DNA of 64,000 nt, from NCBI RefSeq assembly GCF_902712855.1, contig NZ_LR743507.1, forward strand, positions 1,164,001 through 1,228,000, written 5' to 3'. The translations under genes were made by a program, and so were the position numbers. Below are positions 54,760-63,187 of this stretch, in pieces; the first letter of the stretch is position 1; the number at the start of each line of letters is the position of its first letter. The notes beneath the pieces are model-generated. The model saw only the letters and a program-made list of their open reading frames with translations, searched no databases and had not been told where the DNA came from. Origin of the DNA: Variovorax paradoxus (GTDB taxonomy: Bacteria; Pseudomonadota; Gammaproteobacteria; Burkholderiales; Burkholderiaceae_C).

Positions 54760-57700
54760 ATGACCTGCAAGAAATGCCAGAAGAGCGGCCTGTCGATCCT
54801 GCTCGTGCGGCCCACAGCCGTTGCTACCGACCCCGAGATTGCACCCCAAGGCAGTGCCGCAATCCGCACCCATGCAGGCACCGTCTCGGCATTCGGCTTG
54901 CCCCCTCTCGAGGCGAAATCGAAATATGCCTTGCGCCTGCTGCGCCGCGAGGGCTATGTCTACGTCTTTTTTCCCGGCGAAAAGCCGGAGGGCCAGGTCG
55001 GACGCTGGCTTGCTTACCGGGTGCACGACAAGGCAGCGCTGATCCGTCAGGGCGAATTTGTGTTCGAAGACAGCAGCTTCGCCTGCGACAAGAAGGTGAC
55101 GCACCCGCACGACATGCGAACGATCTGTATCGCGGACCCCGAGCGCATTGCCACGGTGTGGGTCGGTTTCAGCATGAACTGGTGGAGTGACGCGATCAAG
55201 GCCCGCGTGGCCAGGAACCTGAAAACGTCGGGCATGGTTGAACTGAGCCTTGGTGGCTTGCCACCGGCGCACGGCTTTGCGGCGGAGGCGCCGATGCTCA
55301 ATGCGCACGTGGCCGACTATGCGGTGCAGCACCTGAAGCACGGCGGCTTTGAAGAAGAGGCGACGCCGTTCTATCCAGCCGGCCACGTCGCGGCCATGCA
55401 GGCAGCCCGCGCCATGGCCGAGGTCATGCGCAAGCAGAGCGATGGCCACCAAGGCCAGCCGATGGTGGTGGCCGTTCCCGATCCGGTTGGCCTTGCGGCC
55501 GATCTCAACGGCATCCGGCTGGCGGTCGATCGGGTCCACAAGCAGAGGCTGCTGGCGCCTGAGGTGGCCTGGCCGCTTGCCAGCAACCAGTTGCTCAAGG
55601 GCCTCAAGGAGGCATTCGAGGCAGCGGCAGCCACGAGTACGGAAGCCTATGCATACGGCAGCACTTCGGCCAAGAAATGGGATGCGGTCAAGGACAGCAC
55701 CTATGTCAAGGAGATGGGGTACATCTGGGAAAGCACCGGAGGCGAAGCGGAAGACGGTAGTGCCAATGGTCGCATGCTTCAACCCGACAACCTGAGGCAG
55801 CAGGCCGGAATCCACCGAAGCCGCATTGCCAACTTCAACCGCCTTTGGCGAGAGCAGGTGTCAAGTCAGATCGACGAACCGCGACGTGCAGCGTGGGAGG
55901 CCGCGTTTCGGAAGGACCGTCATGCCGAAGCCGAAGCGCTCGCTTCCTTCGAGCGTGACTGGCTGGCCGCGATGCGTCGCCGGGATACTCTGACTTACTT
56001 CGAACATCACTTCGACGAAGACGCGCCCAACAGGCTGACAGATCCCGTGAGTCATGGGTTGATCTATGCACAGGAAAGCGATCGCATCCATGTGCCGCAG
56101 CCGTTGAGCATTCAGGCCTGCATCAATGACTATCGAGATCACACGATGACGCTGCCCATCGTCGATCCGCGTGCTGTTGCCCTGAGAGCCATGGTGGGCA
56201 ACCAAAAATCGGTCGTCGAGCAGGTGGCGGCCATGCTCGATGGCGAGTGGGACCGCAGCAACGAAAACAACATGCGCGACAAGGTGGTGGACATCTTCAA
56301 GGGCATGCTGACGGCGTCATGGGGCCGCAAGCACAGCTGGATGGTGAATATCGTGGTGGGGCTGGCCGCGGGCCATCTTGCCGCCATGGCAGCAGCGGTG
56401 TTCCAGGGTGTGGCCGCGCTTCACAGGCAGAAGGTCCTGGATCTCCCTGGCGCGGATGAATTGCGCATGAAGAAGATCGTCAACCTGAGTGTTGTGGAGC
56501 AAACCTTGCTCCAGGCCATGAGAACAGCCGTGGACAGCGGACAGGCTTACCTGCCCGTGGTGCTCAGCGAGGTCTGGGACCTTGCCGATGTCGATGCCCA
56601 CATGCATTCGACGGAGCACCGGGGCTTCTATTCCGATGCGGATCGCCGGTCACTGCTGAAGAACCGGAAGGTGAACGGCAAGGTGATGGTGAAACGTATC
56701 TGGCATATCGGTGCGCATGATGGCTTGCTCCATGAAGTACCGAGCGAGCGGGCGCATGCGCCGGGAAGCTCTCCGCGCAGCAAGGGCGGAAAGGAGCTTG
56801 CCAGGTTCGACGAGTACGCCAGGTCCGTGAATCTCCAGCAGGTCTCACCACGGAGCCGACGCCATCTTCAAGACCACCTTGCAGCCGGACGAGCCAATGT
56901 CGAAGCCGAAATCCAGGCAGACCGCCGGCTCGGTTATGGGGTGGCAATCGTGCAGGCGGCAGGGCTGGTCTGGGCGGTGCGAGACTTCTGGAAGTCCTTC
57001 GACAGACCCGACCGGCGAGAGCGCTTTGACCAGGGGCTGAATCTTTTCAGCGGCCTGATGAGCTTCACTGCATCGCTGGTGGAACTGCGCGGTGCGGCAA
57101 ACAGATCTATGCTCTCGCGCACGCCCAACGTGGTCGACGCGGCTGATCGATCAACCCGCGCCGTCGTCACGGCCAAGCTCGCCAACATCCGCATCGCGCT
57201 GGCGATGGCGGGACTGGCGACCGGGGCGATCGATGCATACCTGTCGTACCGCAAGTCAGAAAAGGCACATGCGCAAGGCGACAACATGGCTTACGAGGCG
57301 CATCTTGCTTCGTCTGCCGCTTTCGGGATGCAGAGTCTCTTCAACATTGCCGTTGTGGCCGATGCCTTGAGCAGCGGCGCATCCAGTCGTTTCATCGGAG
57401 CAGGTGCACAGCGAGTGGCTCAGGTCCTCCTGCAGCGTGGCGTCGAACGTGCCCTTGTCACTGCAATCGTCGGGATGAGCGGTGCGGCCCTTGGTGGTCT
57501 TGTGCTGACAACTGTCACAACCCTAGGCTGGGGCATGCTCGTTCTAGGAGTGGTATTCGCGGTGACCGGCGCAGCCTCCGAGCGAAACAACCTTCAGCGA
57601 TGGGTGAGCCGAAGCTACTTCGGCACAGATCGAAAACTCTCCTACAACAACATGGCTACAGAAACGTGGGAGTTCGACATGATTAACGTGAATTTCGAAG

Positions 57701-57801
57701 CCATGGAGGCCAATGAGAGAAAGCGCAATGCGAACAGAGTAAATGTGCCCCAGAGCGAGATGCCGCCGTTATTCCTTGATGCCCCGGGCACGTGGGGATG
57801 A
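54760..57801 (+). CDS. VasX-like T6SS membrane effector (BTH_I2691 family)
   Basis: A 1013-aa protein. The N-terminus MTCKKCQKSGLSILLVRP and the following KYALRLLRREGYVYVFFP are hallmarks of the VasX N-terminal region of T6SS effectors. The middle is mostly soluble and helical. The C-terminal third has several hydrophobic helices (about residues 527-550, 807-825 and 900-945, for example VTAIVGMSGAALGGLVLTT), suited to membrane insertion in a target cell. VasX-type effectors damage membranes. The DUF6708 immunity-like gene follows five bases on. Base composition is lower in GC than the flanking core genes, and the origin is probably a transferred cassette. I cannot see an enzymatic active site. 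Confidence 0.82.
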   Translation: MTCKKCQKSGLSILLVRPTAVATDPEIAPQGSAAIRTHAGTVSAFGLPPLEAKSKYALRLLRREGYVYVFFPGEKPEGQVGRWLAYRVHDKAALIRQGEFVFEDSSFACDKKVTHPHDMRTICIADPERIATVWVGFSMNWWSDAIKARVARNLKTSGMVELSLGGLPPAHGFAAEAPMLNAHVADYAVQHLKHGGFEEEATPFYPAGHVAAMQAARAMAEVMRKQSDGHQGQPMVVAVPDPVGLAADLNGIRLAVDRVHKQRLLAPEVAWPLASNQLLKGLKEAFEAAAATSTEAYAYGSTSAKKWDAVKDSTYVKEMGYIWESTGGEAEDGSANGRMLQPDNLRQQAGIHRSRIANFNRLWREQVSSQIDEPRRAAWEAAFRKDRHAEAEALASFERDWLAAMRRRDTLTYFEHHFDEDAPNRLTDPVSHGLIYAQESDRIHVPQPLSIQACINDYRDHTMTLPIVDPRAVALRAMVGNQKSVVEQVAAMLDGEWDRSNENNMRDKVVDIFKGMLTASWGRKHSWMVNIVVGLAAGHLAAMAAAVFQGVAALHRQKVLDLPGADELRMKKIVNLSVVEQTLLQAMRTAVDSGQAYLPVVLSEVWDLADVDAHMHSTEHRGFYSDADRRSLLKNRKVNGKVMVKRIWHIGAHDGLLHEVPSERAHAPGSSPRSKGGKELARFDEYARSVNLQQVSPRSRRHLQDHLAAGRANVEAEIQADRRLGYGVAIVQAAGLVWAVRDFWKSFDRPDRRERFDQGLNLFSGLMSFTASLVELRGAANRSMLSRTPNVVDAADRSTRAVVTAKLANIRIALAMAGLATGAIDAYLSYRKSEKAHAQGDNMAYEAHLASSAAFGMQSLFNIAVVADALSSGASSRFIGAGAQRVAQVLLQRGVERALVTAIVGMSGAALGGLVLTTVTTLGWGMLVLGVVFAVTGAASERNNLQRWVSRSYFGTDRKLSYNNMATETWEFDMINVNFEAMEANERKRNANRVNVPQSEMPPLFLDAPGTWG

Positions 57802-57805
57802 CGCC

Positions 57806-58807
57806 ATGTTCGGGCTCAACGTCAAAGGCAGCAGTACGGAGAAAGACAGATCGGCGAATAAACTCCCCGGCCTTGTGCAGCGTTACAGGAAGAAGGTCGC
57901 TGCATCCGGACAGTCCGACCATTGGGGTCGGTTGACCGGCGTGCATGCAAACACCATCGAATTTCAACGCATGCCGTTCCTGGAGGGCGGCGGCTTCTGG
58001 GTGACATACGGATTCGCGTCGGGAGTGCTAGGAACAATTTTCTTGCAAACGCTTATTGTTCCCGGCCTTCTCGAACTGAAGGGGTATGTATCTATCGTCT
58101 TTTGGCACGCCATCGCATGGGCGCTCTTCGGGCTCTTTGCATACATCGAGCTTTTTTCCCCTGCCGACCAACCACTCTACTTCGACCGCAAGCACCGCAA
58201 GGTCTACAAGGTCGTCTCCAAAGGCCAGCGGCGCTGGGGCGGCCTCGGACCGCGCAAGGCCATCCTGACGGCTTATGAATGGCGGCTGATCGACGCCGAG
58301 CACCATGTCACCGTACAGGTGTCAAGCGCGGCGGCGCAGCGCAATCACCATCTGGTCTTCCTGGTGCGCAAAAGCAGCACCGACCCCACCATCGTCGACC
58401 ACTTCGAGTTCACGAACGTCGAAATCGTCCCGGCGCTGTGGGAGTACATCCGCCGCTACATGGAGGAGAAGGCCCCGCCCTTGACGGTGGGTGAGTTCCC
58501 GCCGCAGTCGACGATGGGCGTGTACCAGCCATGGAGCGACTTTGGCGCCGTCGTGCCGTTCCTCGACCAGCCGGCACGGCGATGGAAGGAGCAGCCTTGG
58601 AAGACGCTCTTGAAGTACATCGGGATGCCGGTGACCGTGCCGCTCTACATCCTCTGGCTCTTCTTCAACCGCTTGACCGTATGGACTGCGCAGAAGGTGG
58701 AGTGGCCTCAACACATCGTCGATGCGATCGGCCCCTTGGTCACAGAACTGGATCTGCGCACCGACAAGCACAGCGGATTGCGTCCAGGACCGCCTCCGGA
58801 GATGTGA
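57806..58807 (+). CDS. DUF6708-type membrane immunity-like protein
   Basis: A 333-aa protein starting at ATG 57806 with GGGGA upstream. It has two adjacent N-terminal helices (about residues 64-90 and 94-116), a signature PLYFDRKHRKVYKVV after the second, and a third hydrophobic segment (VTVPLYILWLFFNRL, about residue 272). The DUF6708 family is often encoded beside VasX/BTH_I2691-like effectors, so immunity against the upstream effector is the most likely role. Acting in the inner membrane suits protection from a membrane-damaging toxin. Parts of this gene recur twice downstream in decayed form. Confidence 0.75.
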   Translation: MFGLNVKGSSTEKDRSANKLPGLVQRYRKKVAASGQSDHWGRLTGVHANTIEFQRMPFLEGGGFWVTYGFASGVLGTIFLQTLIVPGLLELKGYVSIVFWHAIAWALFGLFAYIELFSPADQPLYFDRKHRKVYKVVSKGQRRWGGLGPRKAILTAYEWRLIDAEHHVTVQVSSAAAQRNHHLVFLVRKSSTDPTIVDHFEFTNVEIVPALWEYIRRYMEEKAPPLTVGEFPPQSTMGVYQPWSDFGAVVPFLDQPARRWKEQPWKTLLKYIGMPVTVPLYILWLFFNRLTVWTAQKVEWPQHIVDAIGPLVTELDLRTDKHSGLRPGPPPEM

Positions 58808-59446
58808 TGAAGGATGTTGAATTGGAAAGCAGGACGTCTACGCGAGGATCGCCATCGCCTTGGCTTCATTATTTCTGGCTGTTCGCCCAGGAGCAGCGCC
58901 GACGACGGACGGCACCGACGTCAACGGCAGGAGCACCGACAAGCATCGCGACTCAGGAAGTGTCTTTGGTCTGGTCGAGCGCGATGACAGGCGGCGTCAC
59001 GCGGGGAGCATGGCCAGTCACGAAAGTTGCCTCACGGGCGTGTACCCCAACGTCATCGAATTTCAGCGGATTTGCCTGACGGGTGCTTGGGGACGCGACA
59101 TGGAAAACCGCAGCGCGCCGCTCGTGGAGGGCGGCTTCCGCCGGCGTCGAACATGGGGGCCCACATGCGATGGAGCGACTTGGGTGCTGTCGTGCCGCTT
59201 CTCGATCAGCCGGCTCGCCACTGGAAAGAGCAGCCATGGCGGGCGCTCTTCAAGCACATCGGCCTGCCCATCACCGTGCCGTTGTATGTGAACTGGCTGC
59301 TCTTCAGTCGGTTGACCGTGTGGACTGCGCAGAAGGTTGAACCACCGAAGGAGATCAAAGATGCCATCGGGCGACTGATCAACGAACCGGACCTGCGCTC
59401 GGACAAGTACGGCGCGCTGCGGCCCGGGCGGCCGCCGCCACTGTGA
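58808..59446 (+). pseudogene. Decayed second copy of the DUF6708 immunity gene
   Basis: One frame keeps an N-terminal remnant (STDKHRDSGSVFGLVERDD, then GVYPNVIEFQRI) and another keeps the C-terminal quarter (RWSDLGAVVPLLDQPARHW, VPLYVNWLLFSRLTVW, ending in RPGRPPPL). The region coding for the two N-terminal helices and the PLYFDRKHRK signature is missing. Several frames are needed to read it, so it is a frameshifted and internally deleted copy. It follows directly on the intact gene. Confidence 0.75.
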
Positions 59447-59513
59447 TCCGGGCGTCACGGACAGTCGAACGTTGTCAGTTCTTGGCGCTGGCGGGTGCCA
59501 GATCGCCACTTCA

Positions 59514-59629
59514 AAGAAGGTGGAGTGGCCGCGACACATCGTCGATGCGATCGGCCCCATGGTCACAGAGCTCGATCCGCGCACTGACGCATATCGAAAG
59601 CTGCGGTCCGGACCGCCACCTGACTTGAA
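59514..59629 (+). pseudogene. Third C-terminal remnant of the immunity gene
   Basis: About 115 bases still encode KKVEWPRHIVDAIGPMV then TELDPRTDAY and RSGPPPDL, very close to the end of the intact protein at 58692-58804. It is closer to the intact gene than the second copy is over this segment. There is no start or complete domain. Confidence 0.75.
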
Positions 59630-59756
59630 TCGAACGCCATTGCGGCGGAAAGAAAGGAAGGGAAGGGAAGGGAGGTCATCAGGCCAGACGCGCCGATGTG
59701 TGTGGGGCGACAGAGATCGCCGAGATCAAGAAAAAGCAGAAATGGGAGTGAAAAAA

Positions 59757-60155
59757 ATGAAGAGCTACAAGATTTTCGAGCACCCTTCGGGTGACGTGGC
59801 AGCCATCAAGGAAGAATGGAGCTGGACGGCGTTCCTTTTCGGGTGGATATGGGCGCTGTGCCATGGCGTGTGGCCGCTTGCGCTGGCGCTTCTGGCGCTT
59901 GGCATGCTGGTTGCCGGCATCGCGAAGGCAATCGGAGGGGAGGGCGAGGCCACCTTGGGCGCGATTGCCTTGTTCGGCTTCCTGAATAGCATCGTCCTCG
60001 GAAGCATCGGCAACTGGTTGCGCGCGCGATGGCAGATCCGCAAAGGGTATGCGTGCATGGGGTCTGTGGAGGCCGGCAGCGCAGCGGCCGCCTTGAAGAT
60101 CCACGCGGCCGACGCCAAATTCGGGGCGCGCCGGGCGGACTCGCTTCGCGGATGA
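59757..60155 (+). CDS. DUF2628-type small membrane protein
   Basis: A 132-aa protein. It begins with a short cytoplasmic part (MKSYKIFEHPSGDVAAIKEE) and has two or three hydrophobic helices (TAFLFGWIWALCHGVWPL, ALALLALGMLVAGIAKAI, and a weaker AIALFGFLNSIVLGSIGNW). The SW-TAFLFGWIWALCHG stretch fits DUF2628 proteins of unknown function. ATG 59757 is preferred because GGGAG lies nine bases upstream; ATG 59742 is an in-frame alternative. It lies between the immunity remnants and the core T6SS genes. Confidence 0.65.
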   Translation: MKSYKIFEHPSGDVAAIKEEWSWTAFLFGWIWALCHGVWPLALALLALGMLVAGIAKAIGGEGEATLGAIALFGFLNSIVLGSIGNWLRARWQIRKGYACMGSVEAGSAAAALKIHAADAKFGARRADSLRG

Positions 60156-60369
60156 TTCGGGGTGCCGCCGGAGCGCGGCGGCTCCGCTCCGCCGCGCCAT
60201 CGGCGCCCCTTGCACCGCACCGAACGCCCCGTCTACTCCCTTCGCCGTACCTCCTCTCCCCCTCGCCTAGGCCGTTAGCTAGGCCTTAAGGCGGATTTGC
60301 CTCCCGCTCCTGGCGCCGGAAACTTCGTGTTTCTTTCTTCCCGGCACCCTTGCCGTTGACGGAGCGCGG
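60156..60369 (+). promoter_or_regulatory. Intergenic region before tssK
   Basis: The left part is GC-rich with no gene. At 60266-60292 there is a direct repeat CTAGGCC (60267-60273 and 60279-60285) and a ten-base palindrome GCCTTAAGGC (60283-60292). GGAG lies seven bases before the tssK ATG at 60370. It may be a promoter or operator of the T6SS core operon. Confidence 0.4.
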
Positions 60370-61701
60370 ATGAGTTGGCGAACAAAAGTGGTCTGGAGCG
60401 AGGGGATGCTGTTGCAGCCTCAGCACCTGCAGCAAAGCGAGCGTCATGCCGACCACGCGCGGCACGTGCTGCTGCGCTCCACCACGCCTTACGCCTGGGG
60501 CTTTGCCGAACTCGAGATCGACGCGGCCGCGCTCACGCTGGGCAAGCTGGCGCTGGTGCGCGCGGTCGGCGTCTTCGGCGACGGCACCGTGTTCGACATG
60601 CCCGCGGTCGATCCGCTGCCCGACCCGATCGACATTCCTTCTTCCATGCGCGACGAGGCCGTGGTGCTGGCGCTGCCGCTGCGCCGCGCCGGCGCGCGCG
60701 AGGCCGATGCCGAGGACTATGAAGAGCTGGTGCGCCACCGCGTGCTCGAGTCCGAAGTGCCCGACTCGAACACCGCCGGCGAACGCACCGCGGTGCTGCA
60801 GCTCGGCCAGCTCCACACGCGCCTGATGCGCGCCGGCGAAGCGACCGATGCCTGGACGACCGTGGGCGTGGCACGCGTGGTCGAGCGCCGCGTCGACAAC
60901 CAGGTGCAGCTCGACCGCGCGATGCTGCCGCCGCTGCTCGACGTGGCGGGCCATGCGGTCATCCGCGCGTGGCTCGACGAACTGCTGGGCTTGCTGCGGC
61001 AGCGCGGCGAAGCCCTCGCAGGCCGCATGACGCAAGGCGGCACCGGCGGCGTGGCGGAGATCGCCGACTTCATGCTGCTGCAGGCCGTGAACCGCAACGA
61101 GGCCATCTTCGCGCACCTGGCGAAAAGCGCGATGCTGCACCCGCAGCATTTCTTCGAACACGCGCTCGGCCTGGCCGGCGACCTGTCGAGCTTTCGCGAC
61201 TCGCGCCGCGTGGCGCGCTTCGGCCCCTACATCCACGACGACCTCGCGCTGAGTTTCCGTCCGGTGATGGACGACCTGCGCCGCAGCCTCTCGATGGTGT
61301 TCGAGCAGTCGGCCATCCGCATCGACCTGCACGACCGCAAGCACGGCGTGCGCGTGGCGGTGGTGACCGACGTGGAACTGCAGCGCAAGGCCACCTTCGT
61401 GCTCGCGGTGAACGCCAACATGCCGAGCGAGGCACTGCGCGCGCGCTTCCCCACGCAGGTGAAGATCGGCCCGGTCGAGCGCATCCGCGACCTCGTGAAC
61501 CTCGCGCTGCCCGGCGTCACGCTCACGCCGATGCCGGTGGCGCCGCGCCAGATTCCGTTCCACACGGGCGCCAACTATTTCGAACTCGAAACGCGCAACA
61601 GCGACCTGTGGCGCCAGCTCGAGCAGTCCGGCGGCATCGCGATGCACATCGCGGGCGACTTCCCCGGGCTGGACCTGGCTTTCTGGGCGATACGCGCATG
61701 A
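60370..61701 (+). CDS. tssK: T6SS baseplate subunit TssK
   Basis: A 443-aa cytoplasmic protein that links the baseplate to the membrane complex. The N-terminus (KVVWSEGMLLQPQHLQQSE) is the family's hallmark, and the shoulder and head regions follow (QAVNRNEAIFAHLAK, PQHFFEHALGLAGDLSSF, and GANYFELETRNSDLWRQLEQS near the end). Length is normal. The R1 repeat after its stop separates it from tssL by 121 bases. Confidence 0.96.
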   Translation: MSWRTKVVWSEGMLLQPQHLQQSERHADHARHVLLRSTTPYAWGFAELEIDAAALTLGKLALVRAVGVFGDGTVFDMPAVDPLPDPIDIPSSMRDEAVVLALPLRRAGAREADAEDYEELVRHRVLESEVPDSNTAGERTAVLQLGQLHTRLMRAGEATDAWTTVGVARVVERRVDNQVQLDRAMLPPLLDVAGHAVIRAWLDELLGLLRQRGEALAGRMTQGGTGGVAEIADFMLLQAVNRNEAIFAHLAKSAMLHPQHFFEHALGLAGDLSSFRDSRRVARFGPYIHDDLALSFRPVMDDLRRSLSMVFEQSAIRIDLHDRKHGVRVAVVTDVELQRKATFVLAVNANMPSEALRARFPTQVKIGPVERIRDLVNLALPGVTLTPMPVAPRQIPFHTGANYFELETRNSDLWRQLEQSGGIAMHIAGDFPGLDLAFWAIRA

Positions 61702-61797
61702 CCCCCCGTCTTCGCGCGCCTCGTGTCGCCAAGCCAACCCCCTTCCAGGGGGCAACGCCAGCGGTCCGGCCAGGCCGGTTCCGCGGCATTCCACGAA
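61702..61797 (+). repeat. R1 repeat copy j (between tssK and tssL)
   Basis: The unit begins at the base after the tssK stop. The stem-loop at 61754-61790 has AACGCC/GGCATT arms: one pair is compensated (A-T to G-C) and one position is mismatched. The inner CGG/CCG and CCGGC/GCCGG pairings are kept. Confidence 0.75.
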
Positions 61798-61822
61798 CCG
61801 GCACCGTCTGCGTGGAGCCATC

Positions 61823-63187
61823 ATGAGCACGCCTCCCGATCCCTTTGCCGCCTTCGAATCCGAGCGCACTGTCATCAAGCCCAAGCCGCGCGCACCGGGC
61901 GGCATGCCGCCGGCACCGGCGCCCGCACCGTTCTTCGGCGGCGCCGATCCGGTGCCGGCCGCCGACGTCGGCGAGCTGGGCCTGCTGAACCCGCTGGTCT
62001 CTGCCGCCGGCAAGCTGCTGGTGCTGATCGGCAAACTGCGCAACCTCGCGCAGCCGCCCAATGTGCCGGCGCTGCGCGCTTCCACCGCCGAGGCGGTCAA
62101 CCAGTTCGACCAGGGCGCGCGACGCGCGGGCGTGGGCAACGAGTCGGTGCTGGCCGCGCGCTACGTGCTGTGCACCGCGCTCGACGAGGCCGTGGCCAAC
62201 ACGCCCTGGGGCGTGCAGGCCGGCTGGAACAAGCAGAGCCTGCTGGTGCAGTTCCACAACGAGACATGGGGCGGCGAGAAGGTGTTCCAGCTGCTGGCCA
62301 AGCTCGCGCAGGACGTGCCCACGCACCGCCAGCTGCTGGAGCTGATCTACAGCGTGCTCGCGCTCGGCTTCGAAGGCCGCTACCGCGTCGTCGACAACGG
62401 CCGCGCGCAGCTCGACTCGGTGCGCCAGCGCCTGGCCGACCTGATCGCGAAGGACCGCCCGGCGGTCGAGCCCGAGCTCTCGCCGCACTGGCGCGGGCAG
62501 GGCGCGGGCACGGTGCGGCTGCGCGAGTCGCTGCCGCTGTGGGTGTTCGCGGCCGGCTTCGCGCTGCTGCTCGCGCTCGCCTGGTTCGGGTTGCGGCTCA
62601 CCCTCAACTACCGCTCCGACACCACCTATGCCGCGGTGTCGGGCCTGCGTGCGCCCCAACTCCAGATCGCGCCGCCGGCATTGCCCGCGAAGACGCCGCG
62701 CCTGGCGCGCTTCCTCGAGCCAGAGATCAAGCAGGGCCTGGTCACGGTGACGGACGAGGCCGACCGCAGCGTGGTGCGCCTGCGCGGCGACTCGTTCTTC
62801 GGCTCCGGCAGCGCCGAGCCGATGGCGCAGTCGCTGCCGGTGCTGCGCCGCATCGGGCAGGCGCTGGCCGAGGTGAAGGGCGAGGTGCTGATCACCGGCC
62901 ACTCCGACAACCAGCCGATCCGCTCGCTGCGCTATCCGTCGAACTGGCACCTGTCGGCCGCGCGCGCCGACGCGGTGAAGGGCGCGCTCTCCACGCTGGT
63001 CGACCCCGCGCGCATGCGCGCCGACGGCAAGGCCGACGCCGAGCCGGTCGCGGCCAACGACACGCCCGCCAACCGTGCGCGCAACCGGCGCGTCGACATC
63101 GTGCTGCTGACCGAACCCGAGCGGCTCACCACGGCCGCGGCGGCGGTGCCGGCACCGGTCGCGCCCGCCACGGGAGCGACGAAATGA
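61823..63187 (+). CDS. tssL: T6SS inner-membrane protein TssL with OmpA-like domain
   Basis: A 454-aa protein. A flexible proline-rich N-terminus (about residues 1-45) is followed by the DotU/IcmH cytoplasmic domain (about 50-230; ALDEAVANTPWG, WGGEKVFQLLAKLAQD). A single helix (about 236-256; LPLWVFAAGFALLLALAW) crosses the membrane. The periplasmic end has an OmpA-like peptidoglycan-binding domain (about 330-435; ITGHSDNQPIRS, NWHLSAARADAV, ARNRRVDIVLL). This is the extended form of TssL that anchors itself to the wall. GGAG precedes ATG 61823, and the tssM start overlaps its stop. Confidence 0.95.
   Translation: MSTPPDPFAAFESERTVIKPKPRAPGGMPPAPAPAPFFGGADPVPAADVGELGLLNPLVSAAGKLLVLIGKLRNLAQPPNVPALRASTAEAVNQFDQGARRAGVGNESVLAARYVLCTALDEAVANTPWGVQAGWNKQSLLVQFHNETWGGEKVFQLLAKLAQDVPTHRQLLELIYSVLALGFEGRYRVVDNGRAQLDSVRQRLADLIAKDRPAVEPELSPHWRGQGAGTVRLRESLPLWVFAAGFALLLALAWFGLRLTLNYRSDTTYAAVSGLRAPQLQIAPPALPAKTPRLARFLEPEIKQGLVTVTDEADRSVVRLRGDSFFGSGSAEPMAQSLPVLRRIGQALAEVKGEVLITGHSDNQPIRSLRYPSNWHLSAARADAVKGALSTLVDPARMRADGKADAEPVAANDTPANRARNRRVDIVLLTEPERLTTAAAAVPAPVAPATGATK

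Noticed and set aside
58531..59079. A 182-codon frame spanning the end of the immunity gene and the following remnant
   Set aside because: Its first half is a shadow of the intact immunity gene, and its second half is only a fragment of the decayed copy.
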